Shown here piece after piece: positions 57,309 through 64,000 of a stretch of DNA of 64,000 nt. The DNA is from Truepera radiovictrix DSM 17093 (GTDB lineage Bacteria > Deinococcota > Deinococci > Deinococcales > Trueperaceae), in contig NC_014221.1 in NCBI RefSeq assembly GCF_000092425.1, positions 1,989,001 to 2,053,000 on the forward strand, in the 5' to 3' direction. Made by a program: the position numbers and the translations under genes. How positions within the stretch are numbered: the first letter of the stretch is position 1; every line of letters begins with the position of its first letter. Under the pieces are notes generated by a model. That model saw only the letters and a list, made by a program, of their open reading frames with translations, did not search any database and was not told where the DNA came from.

Positions 57309-58352
57309 TTAGTTACCCGAGAGCGGCTGACCGCCGTAGTTGACGCCGTCTAGAAGCTCGAGCGCGCGCTCCTGCGGAAAACCGGTGATCTGGCCGTAGT
57401 TGAGCGGGTTGTTAAAGCGCTGACCGTCGGTGATCATCCAGCGAATGAGGTCCAGGGTCTGCTGCGCCCGCTCGCGGCTGCGCCCCGCGTAGTTCTGGTC
57501 TTCGTACATGACCACCCAGGTAAAGCCCGCAACGGGCCACGCGTCGGGGTTTTCGGAGTTGGTAAAGGTCGCGCGGAGGTCGGCGGGCATCTCGACGTCG
57601 GCGGCAGCGGCGACCGCGTCGAGGGTCGCTTCGACGGTGTTGCCCGCGGCGTTGATCATGTTCGCGTAGGTCACGTTGTTTTCGATCGCGTACTCGAGCG
57701 CGACGTAGCCGATGGCGCCGGGGGTCTGCGCGATGATGTTGGTGACCCCCGCGTTGCCGTCACCGCCGATCCCCGTCGGCCACGAGACGCTCGTCTGCGG
57801 CCCCGTGCTGACCTCGCTCGCCCACTGCTCCGAGACCTTGGCGAGGTAGTCGACGAAGATCGCCGTCGTCCCCGAACCGTCCGAGCGGTGCGCGACGGTG
57901 ATCGGCAGGTCGGGGAGCTCCGCGCCGGGGTTGAGTTCGGCGATCGCCGGGTCCGACCACTCGGTGATGTTACCGAGGAAGATGTCGGCGACCACCTCGC
58001 CGGAGAGGGTCAGCCCCCCCTCGGGCTCTTCGGCCAACGGCGCGAAGTTGTAACCCAAGACGACCGCGCCGCTCGCGGTGGGGATGTGGAGGATCGTCCC
58101 CGGCGCGTCGGCCAACTCTTCGTCGCTAAACGCGGCGTCGGTACCGGCAAAGTCGACCGTCTGGTCGAGCAGCGCCGAACGCCCCCCGCCCGAGCCGATG
58201 GCCTGGTAGTTGACCTGAATGCCGAACTCCTCGTTGTACGCGGCAAACATCTCTTGGTAGAGCGGGTCGGGGAACGACGCGCCCGCACCGTTAAGGTCTT
58301 GGGCGAAGGCGGCACCCAGCGAGAGCGAAGCGAGCAGTGCGAGTTTTTTCAT
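57309..58352 (-). CDS. pstS: Phosphate ABC transporter substrate-binding protein
   Basis: A 347-residue periplasmic phosphate-binding protein. Signal peptide MKKLALLASLSLGAAFAQ; mature start LNGAGASFPDPLYQEMFAAYN, then QAIGSGGGRSALLDQTVDFAGTDAAF and VAHRSDGSGTTAIFVDYLAKV, the phosphate-binding loops. ATG 58352 is set by the signal peptide, although the best GGAGG lies 12 nt away, which is long. A Pho-type box with TACGCT stands just upstream. Confidence 0.96.
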   Translation of the reverse strand: MKKLALLASLSLGAAFAQDLNGAGASFPDPLYQEMFAAYNEEFGIQVNYQAIGSGGGRSALLDQTVDFAGTDAAFSDEELADAPGTILHIPTASGAVVLGYNFAPLAEEPEGGLTLSGEVVADIFLGNITEWSDPAIAELNPGAELPDLPITVAHRSDGSGTTAIFVDYLAKVSEQWASEVSTGPQTSVSWPTGIGGDGNAGVTNIIAQTPGAIGYVALEYAIENNVTYANMINAAGNTVEATLDAVAAAADVEMPADLRATFTNSENPDAWPVAGFTWVVMYEDQNYAGRSRERAQQTLDLIRWMITDGQRFNNPLNYGQITGFPQERALELLDGVNYGGQPLSGN

Positions 58353-58376
58353 GGTTCGGTCTAACCTCCGGAATGA

Positions 58377-58408
58377 AGCGTACTGGGAGAACGTCAAGGC
58401 TTTGTCAG
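58377..58408 (-). promoter_or_regulatory. Pho-type box and -10 of pstS
   Basis: Minus strand: CTGACA (58408-58403), 5 nt, TTGACG (58397-58392), 9 nt, TACGCT (58382-58377). The half-sites are 11 bp apart. It overlaps the stop codon of the upstream unknown gene. The same layout recurs at three other promoters here. Confidence 0.65.
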
Positions 58409-58899
58409 GCGGAGGGCAGATGCGCGTGGCGCGCGCCTGACGGCCTTTCGCTGAGCGCGCCGGGCTGTAACGACAGCTCGCGCAGCAGGCGTTCGGCGAG
58501 CGGCCGCTCGGCTTCGGGGCGAGCCGCGAGCCAAGCGACTGTCCAGTTTGAAAAGAGGTCGCTGACGCGCGCGGGGCGCCCGAGCGCCCCCTCGAGGCTC
58601 GCCCGCAGCGACGCGGCGAGCTGCGCCGCGCGCGCTTGGCGCCAGGGCCAGGGGGCGAGCGCCGTCAGGAGGTCGTCGACGGCTTCTTCGAGGAGGGGCG
58701 CAGCCACCCACACCCGAGAGGAGCTCGAAAGGGGCGACGGCTCACGCCAAGGGCTCAAACTGACCTCGAAAGCGGAGCGCACCCACGCCGCCCAAGCCGA
58801 AAAACCTTTTCGCGCCCCCGGCAGCTGCCCAAGCATGTAGCGCAGCCCTCTACCCTGGTGCTCGGCTACCGTTGCAACCGTCGCGTCTACACCTCTCAT
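58405..58899 (-). CDS. Unknown protein upstream of pstS
   Basis: A 164-residue soluble, Ala/Leu/Arg-rich, mostly helical protein. It opens MRGVDATVATVAEHQGRGLR, has SAWAAWVRSAFEVSLSPWRE and two helical segments (LLEEAVDDLLTALAPWPWRQ; WLAARPEAERPLAERLLREL), and ends in a basic tail. I recognise no family. ATG 58899 has GGAGG 5 nt upstream, which decides the start over an ATG six codons earlier. It is preceded by its own Pho-type box and lies 52 nt before pstS, so it is probably part of the phosphate-starvation response. Confidence 0.75.
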   Translation of the reverse strand: MRGVDATVATVAEHQGRGLRYMLGQLPGARKGFSAWAAWVRSAFEVSLSPWREPSPLSSSSRVWVAAPLLEEAVDDLLTALAPWPWRQARAAQLAASLRASLEGALGRPARVSDLFSNWTVAWLAARPEAERPLAERLLRELSLQPGALSERPSGARHAHLPSA

Positions 58900-58925
58900 A
58901 CCCACCTCCGTGGACATGTGGGGAC

Positions 58926-58942
58926 GACCTTCCTGGAAGGTC
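58926..58942 (-). other. Palindrome in the leader of the pst-linked unknown gene
   Basis: GACCTTCC-T-GGAAGGTC, flanked by further G/C pairing, sits between the promoter and the ribosome-binding site and starts near the predicted transcription start. It may be a 5' stabilising hairpin. Confidence 0.5.
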
Positions 58943-58949
58943 CCCCAAC

Positions 58950-58981
58950 AGGGTAAAGAGCGGATGTCACAGCGGTATCAG
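58950..58981 (-). promoter_or_regulatory. Pho-type box and -10 upstream of the pst-linked gene
   Basis: Minus strand: CTGATA (58981-58976), 5 nt, GTGACA (58970-58965), 9 nt, TACCCT (58955-58950). The half-sites are weaker than at pstS but spacing is identical. Confidence 0.5.
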
Positions 58982-59032
58982 GCGTCAGCTCACGGTGAAG
59001 AGCAGGTATCATCTGGTTGGCTGTGCTCTCAC

Positions 59033-59167
59033 CTTGATAACTTGATAAGAGGACCAGAAGTCGCCCTGCGCGCACGTTCCGAAAGGCTAGCGGTAGCGAC
59101 CCCCCGTGGGACTTGCTGCGCGTATCTCCCGACTAACACGGCAAGGGTTGGCAAAGCCAACCCTTTT
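59033..59167 (+). ncRNA. Candidate small transcript ending in an intrinsic terminator
   Basis: A strong plus-strand terminator lies at 59144-59167 (AAGGGTTGGC-AAA-GCCAACCC then TTTT), but no plus-strand gene precedes it. Upstream are a direct repeat CTTGATAA (59033-59048) and pairing segments GTCGC/GCGAC. A short RNA is the simplest explanation, but no family is recognised and the 5' end is a guess. The rest of the 560-bp gap (59168-59459) holds a hairpin GGGTTGC...GCAACCC at 59223-59244 and no convincing gene. Confidence 0.35.
59144..59167 (+). terminator. Intrinsic terminator without an obvious upstream gene
   Basis: A 10-bp GC-rich stem with AAA loop followed by TTTT on the plus strand. 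Confidence 0.75.
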
Positions 59168-59459
59168 CGTCATCGCCCAGAGGCACTCTTCCCCACTCAC
59201 CCTCGTGCTGCGCCATCCGCACGGGTTGCCCTAAAGAGCAACCCATACACACTGATACGGCTCGCATGCGTTCTCTAGGGGGCACAAGACACCTGTTCAG
59301 GAATGCACGCCGACCCGTCCTCGTTTTCGCGCGCTCCTTTCGGCCTTGACCCCTGCGCTTCGCCCAGTCGTCAAAGCAATTGAAAGGCGTCGTCAGGCGT
59401 CGCGGAGCGACCGGCACCGTGCCCGAGCGTCACCCAAAGCTTTCACGGCACCCGCTACC

Positions 59460-60284
59460 TCAGGTGATCGCCCCCCGAACCCTTGCCGATACCCATTCGG
59501 AAAAGAGGACGAGCCCAAAGATGGCGATAAAGATGACGCTCGCCTGCGCCCACGCGAGCGCGTTGACAGAAGCGTTGAGCTGCAACCCGATACCGCCCGC
59601 CCCGACGAGGCCCAAAAAGGTCGACTCGCGGATGTTGATGTCCCAACGAAACACCGAGATCCCCGTCCACGCGGGCAACACCTGCGGCACCACGCCGTAG
59701 GTCAGGACCTGCAGGCCGCTCCCCCCCGTCGCCCGCACCGCCTCGACCGGTTTGGGGTTGATCTCCTCGATGGCTTCAAAGAGCAACTTCGCGATAAACC
59801 CGACTGAACGTAGCGCGATCGCGATCACCCCGGCGAACACCCCCGGCCCGACCAAGTAGACCAAAAAGACCGCCCAGATAAGCGAGTGCACGCTGCGGCT
59901 CACTACGATGATGAGCAGCGCCGCGGCGCGCAGCAGCGGGTGCGGGGTCGTGTTGCGCGCCGCCATAAAGGCCACCGGGGTAGCCACGAGAAGCGCCAAC
60001 AGCGTCCCTAGCGTGGCGATGTTGAGCGTGTCCCAAAGCGGCCGCAGGAGCGTGGGCGCGTACGACCAACGGGGCGGCAGCATGCGCGAGAAAAGATCGC
60101 CCGCTTGCCGCGGCGCGTCCTGCACGAACAGCCAGGTCGTTTGCGCCGCGATGAGGCGCCAGCAGAGCGCTAAGACGAGCACCCCGAGCGCCCAACCCAG
60201 AGCGTAACGCAGTCGCTCTTGCGGGGTGTGGCGGTGCCACACGCGCCGCGGGCCCTCTGGGGTCACGCGCGTCGTCACCGGCAT
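59460..60284 (-). CDS. phnE: Phosphonate/phosphite-type ABC transporter permease (second)
   Basis: A 274-residue permease. A basic N-terminus (VTPEGPRRVWHRHTPQERLR) is followed by about six helices and the PhnE motifs ATLGTLLALLVATPVAFMAARN, IVVSRSVHSLIWAVFLVYLVG, EEINPKPVEAVRATGGSGLQ (EAA-like) and [23 protein letters not shown] 60284 overlaps the preceding stop by one base (TGATG). With the first PhnE it forms a heterodimeric channel. Confidence 0.93.
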   Translation of the reverse strand: MPVTTRVTPEGPRRVWHRHTPQERLRYALGWALGVLVLALCWRLIAAQTTWLFVQDAPRQAGDLFSRMLPPRWSYAPTLLRPLWDTLNIATLGTLLALLVATPVAFMAARNTTPHPLLRAAALLIIVVSRSVHSLIWAVFLVYLVGPGVFAGVIAIALRSVGFIAKLLFEAIEEINPKPVEAVRATGGSGLQVLTYGVVPQVLPAWTGISVFRWDINIRESTFLGLVGAGGIGLQLNASVNALAWAQASVIFIAIFGLVLFSEWVSARVRGAIT

Positions 60285-61084
60285 CAACTCACCCGCTTCC
60301 GGACGGCCCCGGCGAGCAGCTCGAGCGCCAGCACCACGGCGATAATTAGAATGAGCACCGCCCCGGCCGTGTCGAAGTCGTAACGCGACATGGCGGTCGT
60401 CAGGGTCGCCCCGATGCCGCCCGCGCCAACGATTCCCAAAATGGTCGATTCGCGGAAGTTGATGTCGAGCCGGTAGACGAAAAGCCCCACGAAGCGCGGC
60501 GCGACCTGCGGCAGCACACCGTAGAGGATGAGCTGCGCCCACGACGCGCCGCTCGCGCGCACCGCCTCGAGCGGCGCGCGGTCGATGTCCTCGAGGTCCT
60601 CAGCCAGGAGCTTGGCGATAAACCCCGTGGTCGCCAGAACGAGCGTCAAAAGACCCGCAAACGGTCCGAAACCCATCATCACCACGAAGACGATGGCGAT
60701 AACGACCTCTGGAAAGGTGCGGACGAGGGTGACATAAGCGCGGCAGAGCAGGTAGACGGGCAGGGGGGCGAGGTTGCGCGCGGCGCCCAAAGCTACGGGG
60801 ACGGCTAAAGCGACGCCCGCAACGGTCGCCACCACCGACATGGTGAGGCTTTCTAAAAGCCCGATCTGAATATCCGTCCAACGCGAGGTGAAGTCGGGCC
60901 GCAGAAACTCGCCGAACAGCCGCGCGCTGCGTTCGGCCCCCTGCGCGACCCGCGCCCAGTCCACCGGTACGCTGAGCACCCCCGCGACGAGGTAGGCAAG
61001 CCCAGCCACGAGGAGCCCGTAGCGCAGGTAGGGGTTACGGATCAGCGGGGGCGGCGTCCAGCGCCTGGACGCGGGGGCGCTCAC
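60284..61084 (-). CDS. phnE: Phosphonate/phosphite-type ABC transporter permease (first)
   Basis: A 266-residue permease: [62 protein letters not shown], and [23 protein letters not shown]. It is paralogous to the next gene. GTG start overlaps the phnC stop (GTGA). Confidence 0.94.
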   Translation of the reverse strand: MSAPASRRWTPPPLIRNPYLRYGLLVAGLAYLVAGVLSVPVDWARVAQGAERSARLFGEFLRPDFTSRWTDIQIGLLESLTMSVVATVAGVALAVPVALGAARNLAPLPVYLLCRAYVTLVRTFPEVVIAIVFVVMMGFGPFAGLLTLVLATTGFIAKLLAEDLEDIDRAPLEAVRASGASWAQLILYGVLPQVAPRFVGLFVYRLDINFRESTILGIVGAGGIGATLTTAMSRYDFDTAGAVLILIIAVVLALELLAGAVRKRVS

Positions 61085-61920
61085 CGCGGCGCCCCCGAAC
61101 CCACCGTCGCAACCGGACGCGCGGCCGTCGCCGCGGGCGCGCCTCCGGTCGGCCGCGTCTCAGGCGCCGCCGCTTCGCCCCAATCCTCCTCGCCGTAGAT
61201 GCGCGTCAGCACCGCCGTCGAAAGGCGCTCCGGCGCCCCGTCGAAGACGATCTCGCCGGAGCGGAGTCCGACGACGCGCTCCGCAAACGCTTTGGCGAGG
61301 GCGACATCGTGAATGTTGATGATCGCGCTTAAACCCCGCTCTTTCGCCAGCTCGGTAATGAGCCGCATGATCTGCCGCGCCGTTTTGGGGTCTAAGCTCG
61401 CCGTCGGTTCGTCGACCAGCAAGACGTCGGGGTCTTGAAGCAGCGCCCGGGCGATGCCGACCCGCTGACGCTGACCGCCCGAGAGGGCGTCGGCGCGCTT
61501 GTCGACAAACGCCTCCAACCCGACGCGTTGAAGAAGCCGAAAAGCCTCGTCGACGTCGCGCTGCGGAAACCTCCTGAGCGCGCTCGCCCAAAACCCCACG
61601 TAGCCGAGCCGCCCGGAGAGCACGTTTTCCATCACCGTAAGCCGCTCTAAAAGCGCGTACTCCTGAAAGATCATCCCCAACTTGCGCCGCGCGCGGCGGA
61701 GCCCAGCGGGACCCAAGCGGGTCAGGTCGGTGCCGTTAAGCCTTATGGCGCCGCCCGAAGGCTCGACGAGCCGGTTGACGCAGCGGATAAGGGTGGACTT
61801 ACCCGCCCCCGAAGGGCCGATCAGCGCGAGCACTTGGCCTCTAGGGAGCTGCAGGGTGATCCCTTGAAGCGCCCGGTCGCCCGTCGGGTAGATTTTGGTG
61901 AGACCATCGATTTCCAGCAT
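61081..61920 (-). CDS. phnC: Phosphonate/phosphite-type ABC transporter ATP-binding protein
   Basis: A 279-residue ATPase: [20 protein letters not shown], Walker [13 protein letters not shown], signature [19 protein letters not shown], Walker [21 protein letters not shown] and the PhnC-type ending [14 protein letters not shown] 61920 with GAGG upstream is chosen over an earlier start. A C-terminal tail of about 25 Ala/Pro/Gly residues is low-complexity. Confidence 0.95.
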   Translation of the reverse strand: MLEIDGLTKIYPTGDRALQGITLQLPRGQVLALIGPSGAGKSTLIRCVNRLVEPSGGAIRLNGTDLTRLGPAGLRRARRKLGMIFQEYALLERLTVMENVLSGRLGYVGFWASALRRFPQRDVDEAFRLLQRVGLEAFVDKRADALSGGQRQRVGIARALLQDPDVLLVDEPTASLDPKTARQIMRLITELAKERGLSAIINIHDVALAKAFAERVVGLRSGEIVFDGAPERLSTAVLTRIYGEEDWGEAAAPETRPTGGAPAATAARPVATVGSGAPR

Positions 61921-61992
61921 CACAACCTCTTCGGTACAAACCGGCCCAGTCATCGCGACTGGGCCGGAGAACGCCTCTATCTACGTTCGTCC

Positions 61993-62961
61993 TCAAGGCG
62001 CCGTGTAGTTGACGCCGGTGACCTCGTCGATCTGCCGGATGACGGCCCAGGTCTCCTCGTACGAGATCTCGATAAACTGCGCCTCGCCGCTTCGGCTAAA
62101 CTCCTCCTGGAGCGGTGTCCCCTCCCAGTCGTAGGAGAAAAACGCCTCGCGGACCCTTTCGGCCAGCTCGGGCTCTAGGTTGTAGACGTGGCCGTAGGCG
62201 GTCGTCGGAAAGGTCTCCGAGGTGTAGATCACGCGAAAGTCGTCGGCCGCGACGACGCCGCGCTCGATCATGCGCGCTTTGACGGAGTTGGCGATCGAAG
62301 CCGCTTCGTAGTCGCGGTTGGCCACCCCCAGGATGGACACGTCGTGCCCCCCCGAGAAGAGCGGCTCGATGTCCTCGCCGACCACAAGCCCGAACTCGCC
62401 CTGCAAAATGGCGCTCGGCGCTTTGAACCCCGAGTTCGAGGTCTCTTCGGTAAAGGTCAGGGTGCGACCCCTAAGGTCGGCGACCTCCTGGATGTCGCTG
62501 TCCGCCGGAACGATGATCTCCATTTCGTAACCGTAGGACCCGTCCTCCGCCGCCATCATGGCGAAGGGGCGAAACCCCGCGACGTTGACCGCGAAGGGGA
62601 CGCCGCCGGTGTTAAACCCGGCGACGTGCAAACGCCCCGCGCGCATCGCCTCGAGCTGCGCGGCGTTCGAGTCGACCGGAAAAAACTGCACGCGCCGCCC
62701 CGTGACCTCTTCCATGTGCGCGAGAAAATCCGCCCAGACGTCGGCGTACACCGCGGGGTCCTCGACGGGCGTGTAGGAAAAGATGAGGGTGTCGGGGTCG
62801 ACGAGTTCGGCGGGATCGGTGGGCACGTCCGCCAACAGGTCGCCGTCCTCGTCGCAAAAGCGGACGTCCAGGATGCCGCGCGGGCATTCGGGCGCTTGCG
62901 CCGCCAGACCCAAAGGGGCGAGTAGCGGGAGCAGCAGGCTCGTCAGGCGTTGCACGTTCAT
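61993..62961 (-). CDS. phnD: Phosphonate/phosphite-type ABC transporter binding protein
   Basis: A 322-residue exported binding protein: signal LTSLLLPLLAPLGLAAQ, then LIFSYTPVEDPAVYADVWADFL, RVQFFPVDSNAAQLEAMRAG, HVAGFNTGGVPFAVN, LTFTEETSNSGFKAPSAIL and SETFPTTAYGHVYNLEPEL. The TSNSG-type loop matches the phosphonate/phosphite-binding site. ATG 62961 has GGAGG 5 nt upstream. It heads phnD-C-E-E and has a Pho-type box. No C-P lyase or phosphite dehydrogenase gene is visible, so the ligand is open. Confidence 0.93.
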   Translation of the reverse strand: MNVQRLTSLLLPLLAPLGLAAQAPECPRGILDVRFCDEDGDLLADVPTDPAELVDPDTLIFSYTPVEDPAVYADVWADFLAHMEEVTGRRVQFFPVDSNAAQLEAMRAGRLHVAGFNTGGVPFAVNVAGFRPFAMMAAEDGSYGYEMEIIVPADSDIQEVADLRGRTLTFTEETSNSGFKAPSAILQGEFGLVVGEDIEPLFSGGHDVSILGVANRDYEAASIANSVKARMIERGVVAADDFRVIYTSETFPTTAYGHVYNLEPELAERVREAFFSYDWEGTPLQEEFSRSGEAQFIEISYEETWAVIRQIDEVTGVNYTAP

Positions 62962-63006
62962 CTTGACCTCCAAGCGAGGGGCGCGAAAACCTCCCCGTGT
63001 TTTCCG

Positions 63007-63038
63007 ACCCTAAAGGGTGGATGTCAGACCCTTGTCAG
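63007..63038 (-). promoter_or_regulatory. Pho-type box and -10 for phnD-C-E-E
   Basis: Minus strand: CTGACA (63038-63033), 5 nt, CTGACA (63027-63022), 9 nt, TAGGGT (63012-63007). Confidence 0.7.
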
Positions 63039-63048
63039 AACCCGGCAC

Positions 63049-63081
63049 CTGACACCCCCCTGACGAGGGGGCGGTTAGACT
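63049..63081 (+). promoter_or_regulatory. Pho-type box and -10 for the second phnD
   Basis: Plus strand: CTGACA (63049-63054), 5 nt, CTGACG (63060-63065), 10 nt, TAGACT (63076-63081). It lies back to back with the minus-strand box. Confidence 0.65.
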
Positions 63082-63169
63082 TGGGAGGTTTGCACTTTAG
63101 AGCGCGCCAATCTCGATGCCAAATGCGGTAGTCTCTAGAGAGCCTTTAAGAGAACCTCAAGGAGGAAAG

Positions 63170-64000
63170 ATGCTTAAACGCACCCTAGCCGTAGGTCTGA
63201 CGCTCGCCCTGACCCCTGCTCTGGCCCAAGGCGACCGCCCCGATTCGCTCGTGCTCGGTATGGTGCCCTCGCGTGAAGCCGACCGCATCGTCGACTCGCT
63301 CGACCCGATCGCCGAGATGCTCACCGAGCGCATCGGCATCCCGGTCGAGACCTTTGTGTCGACCAACTTTACGGGGCTCGTCGAAGCGATGGGCACGGGC
63401 CGCGTCGACATCGGCTTTTTCGGCCCCGCCGCCCTCGTGCAAGCCATGGACCGCCACGGCGCCGAGGTGATCCTCGCGTCGGTGCGTAACGGCGAGACGA
63501 CCTACCTGTCGCAGTTTAGCGTCCGCTGCGATTCGGGTATCGAGGACTTTAGCGACCTCGTGGGCCGCACCATCGCCTTCGTCGACCCCGCTTCGGCTTC
63601 GGGCTACCAGTTCCCCTTCGTCTACCTCAACTCCCAGCACGGCATCAACCCCGACACGGACATGCAGGCGATCTTCGCCGGGTCGCACGACGCGGCGATC
63701 CTCGCGGTCTATAACGGCGACGTCGACGTGGCGGTGTCGTTTAACGACGCCCGCACCGCTATCGAGGGCGACTTTCCCGACGTGATGGAACAGGTGTGCG
63801 TGCTCGGGTACACCGACCCCATCCCCAACGACGGCGTCGTGGTGCGCGCCGGGCTCGACCCGGAGCTGACCCAAGAGATCGCCCAAGCGCTCATTGACAT
63901 CGCCGACACCGAGGAGGGCGAGGCGCTCACCAGCGAGCTCTTTAACGTCACCGCCTTTGCCCCGGTAGAGGCTTCGGCGTTCGACATCGTTCGCGAGACC
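63170..64000 (+). CDS. Second PhnD-type binding protein (partial, 3' end outside window)
   Basis: An open frame of 277 codons runs from ATG 63170 to the right edge without a stop. Signal peptide TLAVGLTLALTPALAQ; mature LVLGMVPSREADRIVDSLDP, VETFVSTNFTGLVEAMGTGR, DIGFFGPAALVQAMDRHGAE, ASASGYQFPFVYLNSQHGIN and VAVSFNDARTAIEGDFPD. This is the phosphate/phosphite/phosphonate-binding superfamily, distinct from the divergent PhnD, since the loop is SASGYQ rather than TSNSGF. GGAGG lies 4 nt upstream. It may begin another transporter set beyond the window. Confidence 0.92.
   Translation, partial: MLKRTLAVGLTLALTPALAQGDRPDSLVLGMVPSREADRIVDSLDPIAEMLTERIGIPVETFVSTNFTGLVEAMGTGRVDIGFFGPAALVQAMDRHGAEVILASVRNGETTYLSQFSVRCDSGIEDFSDLVGRTIAFVDPASASGYQFPFVYLNSQHGINPDTDMQAIFAGSHDAAILAVYNGDVDVAVSFNDARTAIEGDFPDVMEQVCVLGYTDPIPNDGVVVRAGLDPELTQEIAQALIDIADTEEGEALTSELFNVTAFAPVEASAFDIVRET

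Noticed and set aside
59133-59417. A 94-codon minus-strand frame in the pst-phn gap
   Set aside because: It runs through a terminator hairpin, has no ribosome-binding site, and no recognisable pattern; not reported as a gene, though a relic cannot be excluded.

Overview
The window is GC-rich, densely coding chromosomal DNA from a bacterium of the Deinococcota, plausibly a Truepera-like lineage. This is inference, from four signs: a bacillithiol-type glycosyltransferase (BshA); separate proline dehydrogenase and P5C dehydrogenase genes of Thermus type; a phenylacetate/4-hydroxyphenylacetate block with PaaR-like operators; and many genes that start 5-7 nt after a TAnnnT element, the leaderless promoter form known from Deinococcus. 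No rRNA gene or CRISPR array is visible. There is one tRNA (elongator Met), one IS200-type insertion sequence and one probable integrase relic.

Layout. 1-8.6 kb (minus): an Opp/Dpp-type ABC transporter (B, C, D, F; no binding-protein gene) followed by a sugar isomerase-like protein and three Gfo/Idh/MocA oxidoreductases. 8.8-18.7 kb: housekeeping genes (RsmC-like methyltransferase, TsaD, BshA, FumC), a DUF4105 protein, a nucleotidyltransferase, a PEGA-repeat envelope protein, a LolA-like protein and a lipoprotein. 18.7-25.8 kb: a PIN toxin-antitoxin pair, an MNT nucleotidyltransferase, an esterase, a MalY-type aminotransferase, a type-5 uracil-DNA glycosylase, a serine acetyltransferase-like protein, an RlmI-like methyltransferase and a lipase. 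25.9-32.3 kb: Nudix and SDR genes, then a reduced ebo cluster (eboD, a small protein, TatD-like eboB, eboE) interrupted by an IS200 element. 32.3-36.7 kb: a GlsB-type membrane protein, the integrase relic, tRNA-Met, the proline catabolic pair and a nucleotidyltransferase.

36.7-53.1 kb is an aromatic catabolism island. A branched-chain-amino-acid-type ABC transporter (livJ-livH-livMG fusion-livF) lies downstream of a 4-hydroxyphenylacetate meta-cleavage operon (dapA-like, hpaG, DUF3293, hpaE, GNAT, hpaB, hpaD). On the other strand are phenylacetate genes (paaI, paaK, a 40-codon ORF, a FlK-like thioesterase, paaZ). Four palindromes of the CnAACGnnCGTTnG type sit in the promoters of these units, so they probably form one regulon; the repressor gene is not in the window.

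53.8-64 kb is a phosphorus-acquisition island: cytochrome c, then pstS-C-A-B preceded by an unknown gene, then phnD-C-E-E and a divergent second phnD that runs off the end. Four promoters here share one layout: two (C/T/G)TGA(C/T)(A/G) half-sites 11 bp apart, then 9-10 nt, then TAnnnT. I interpret this as the local Pho box.
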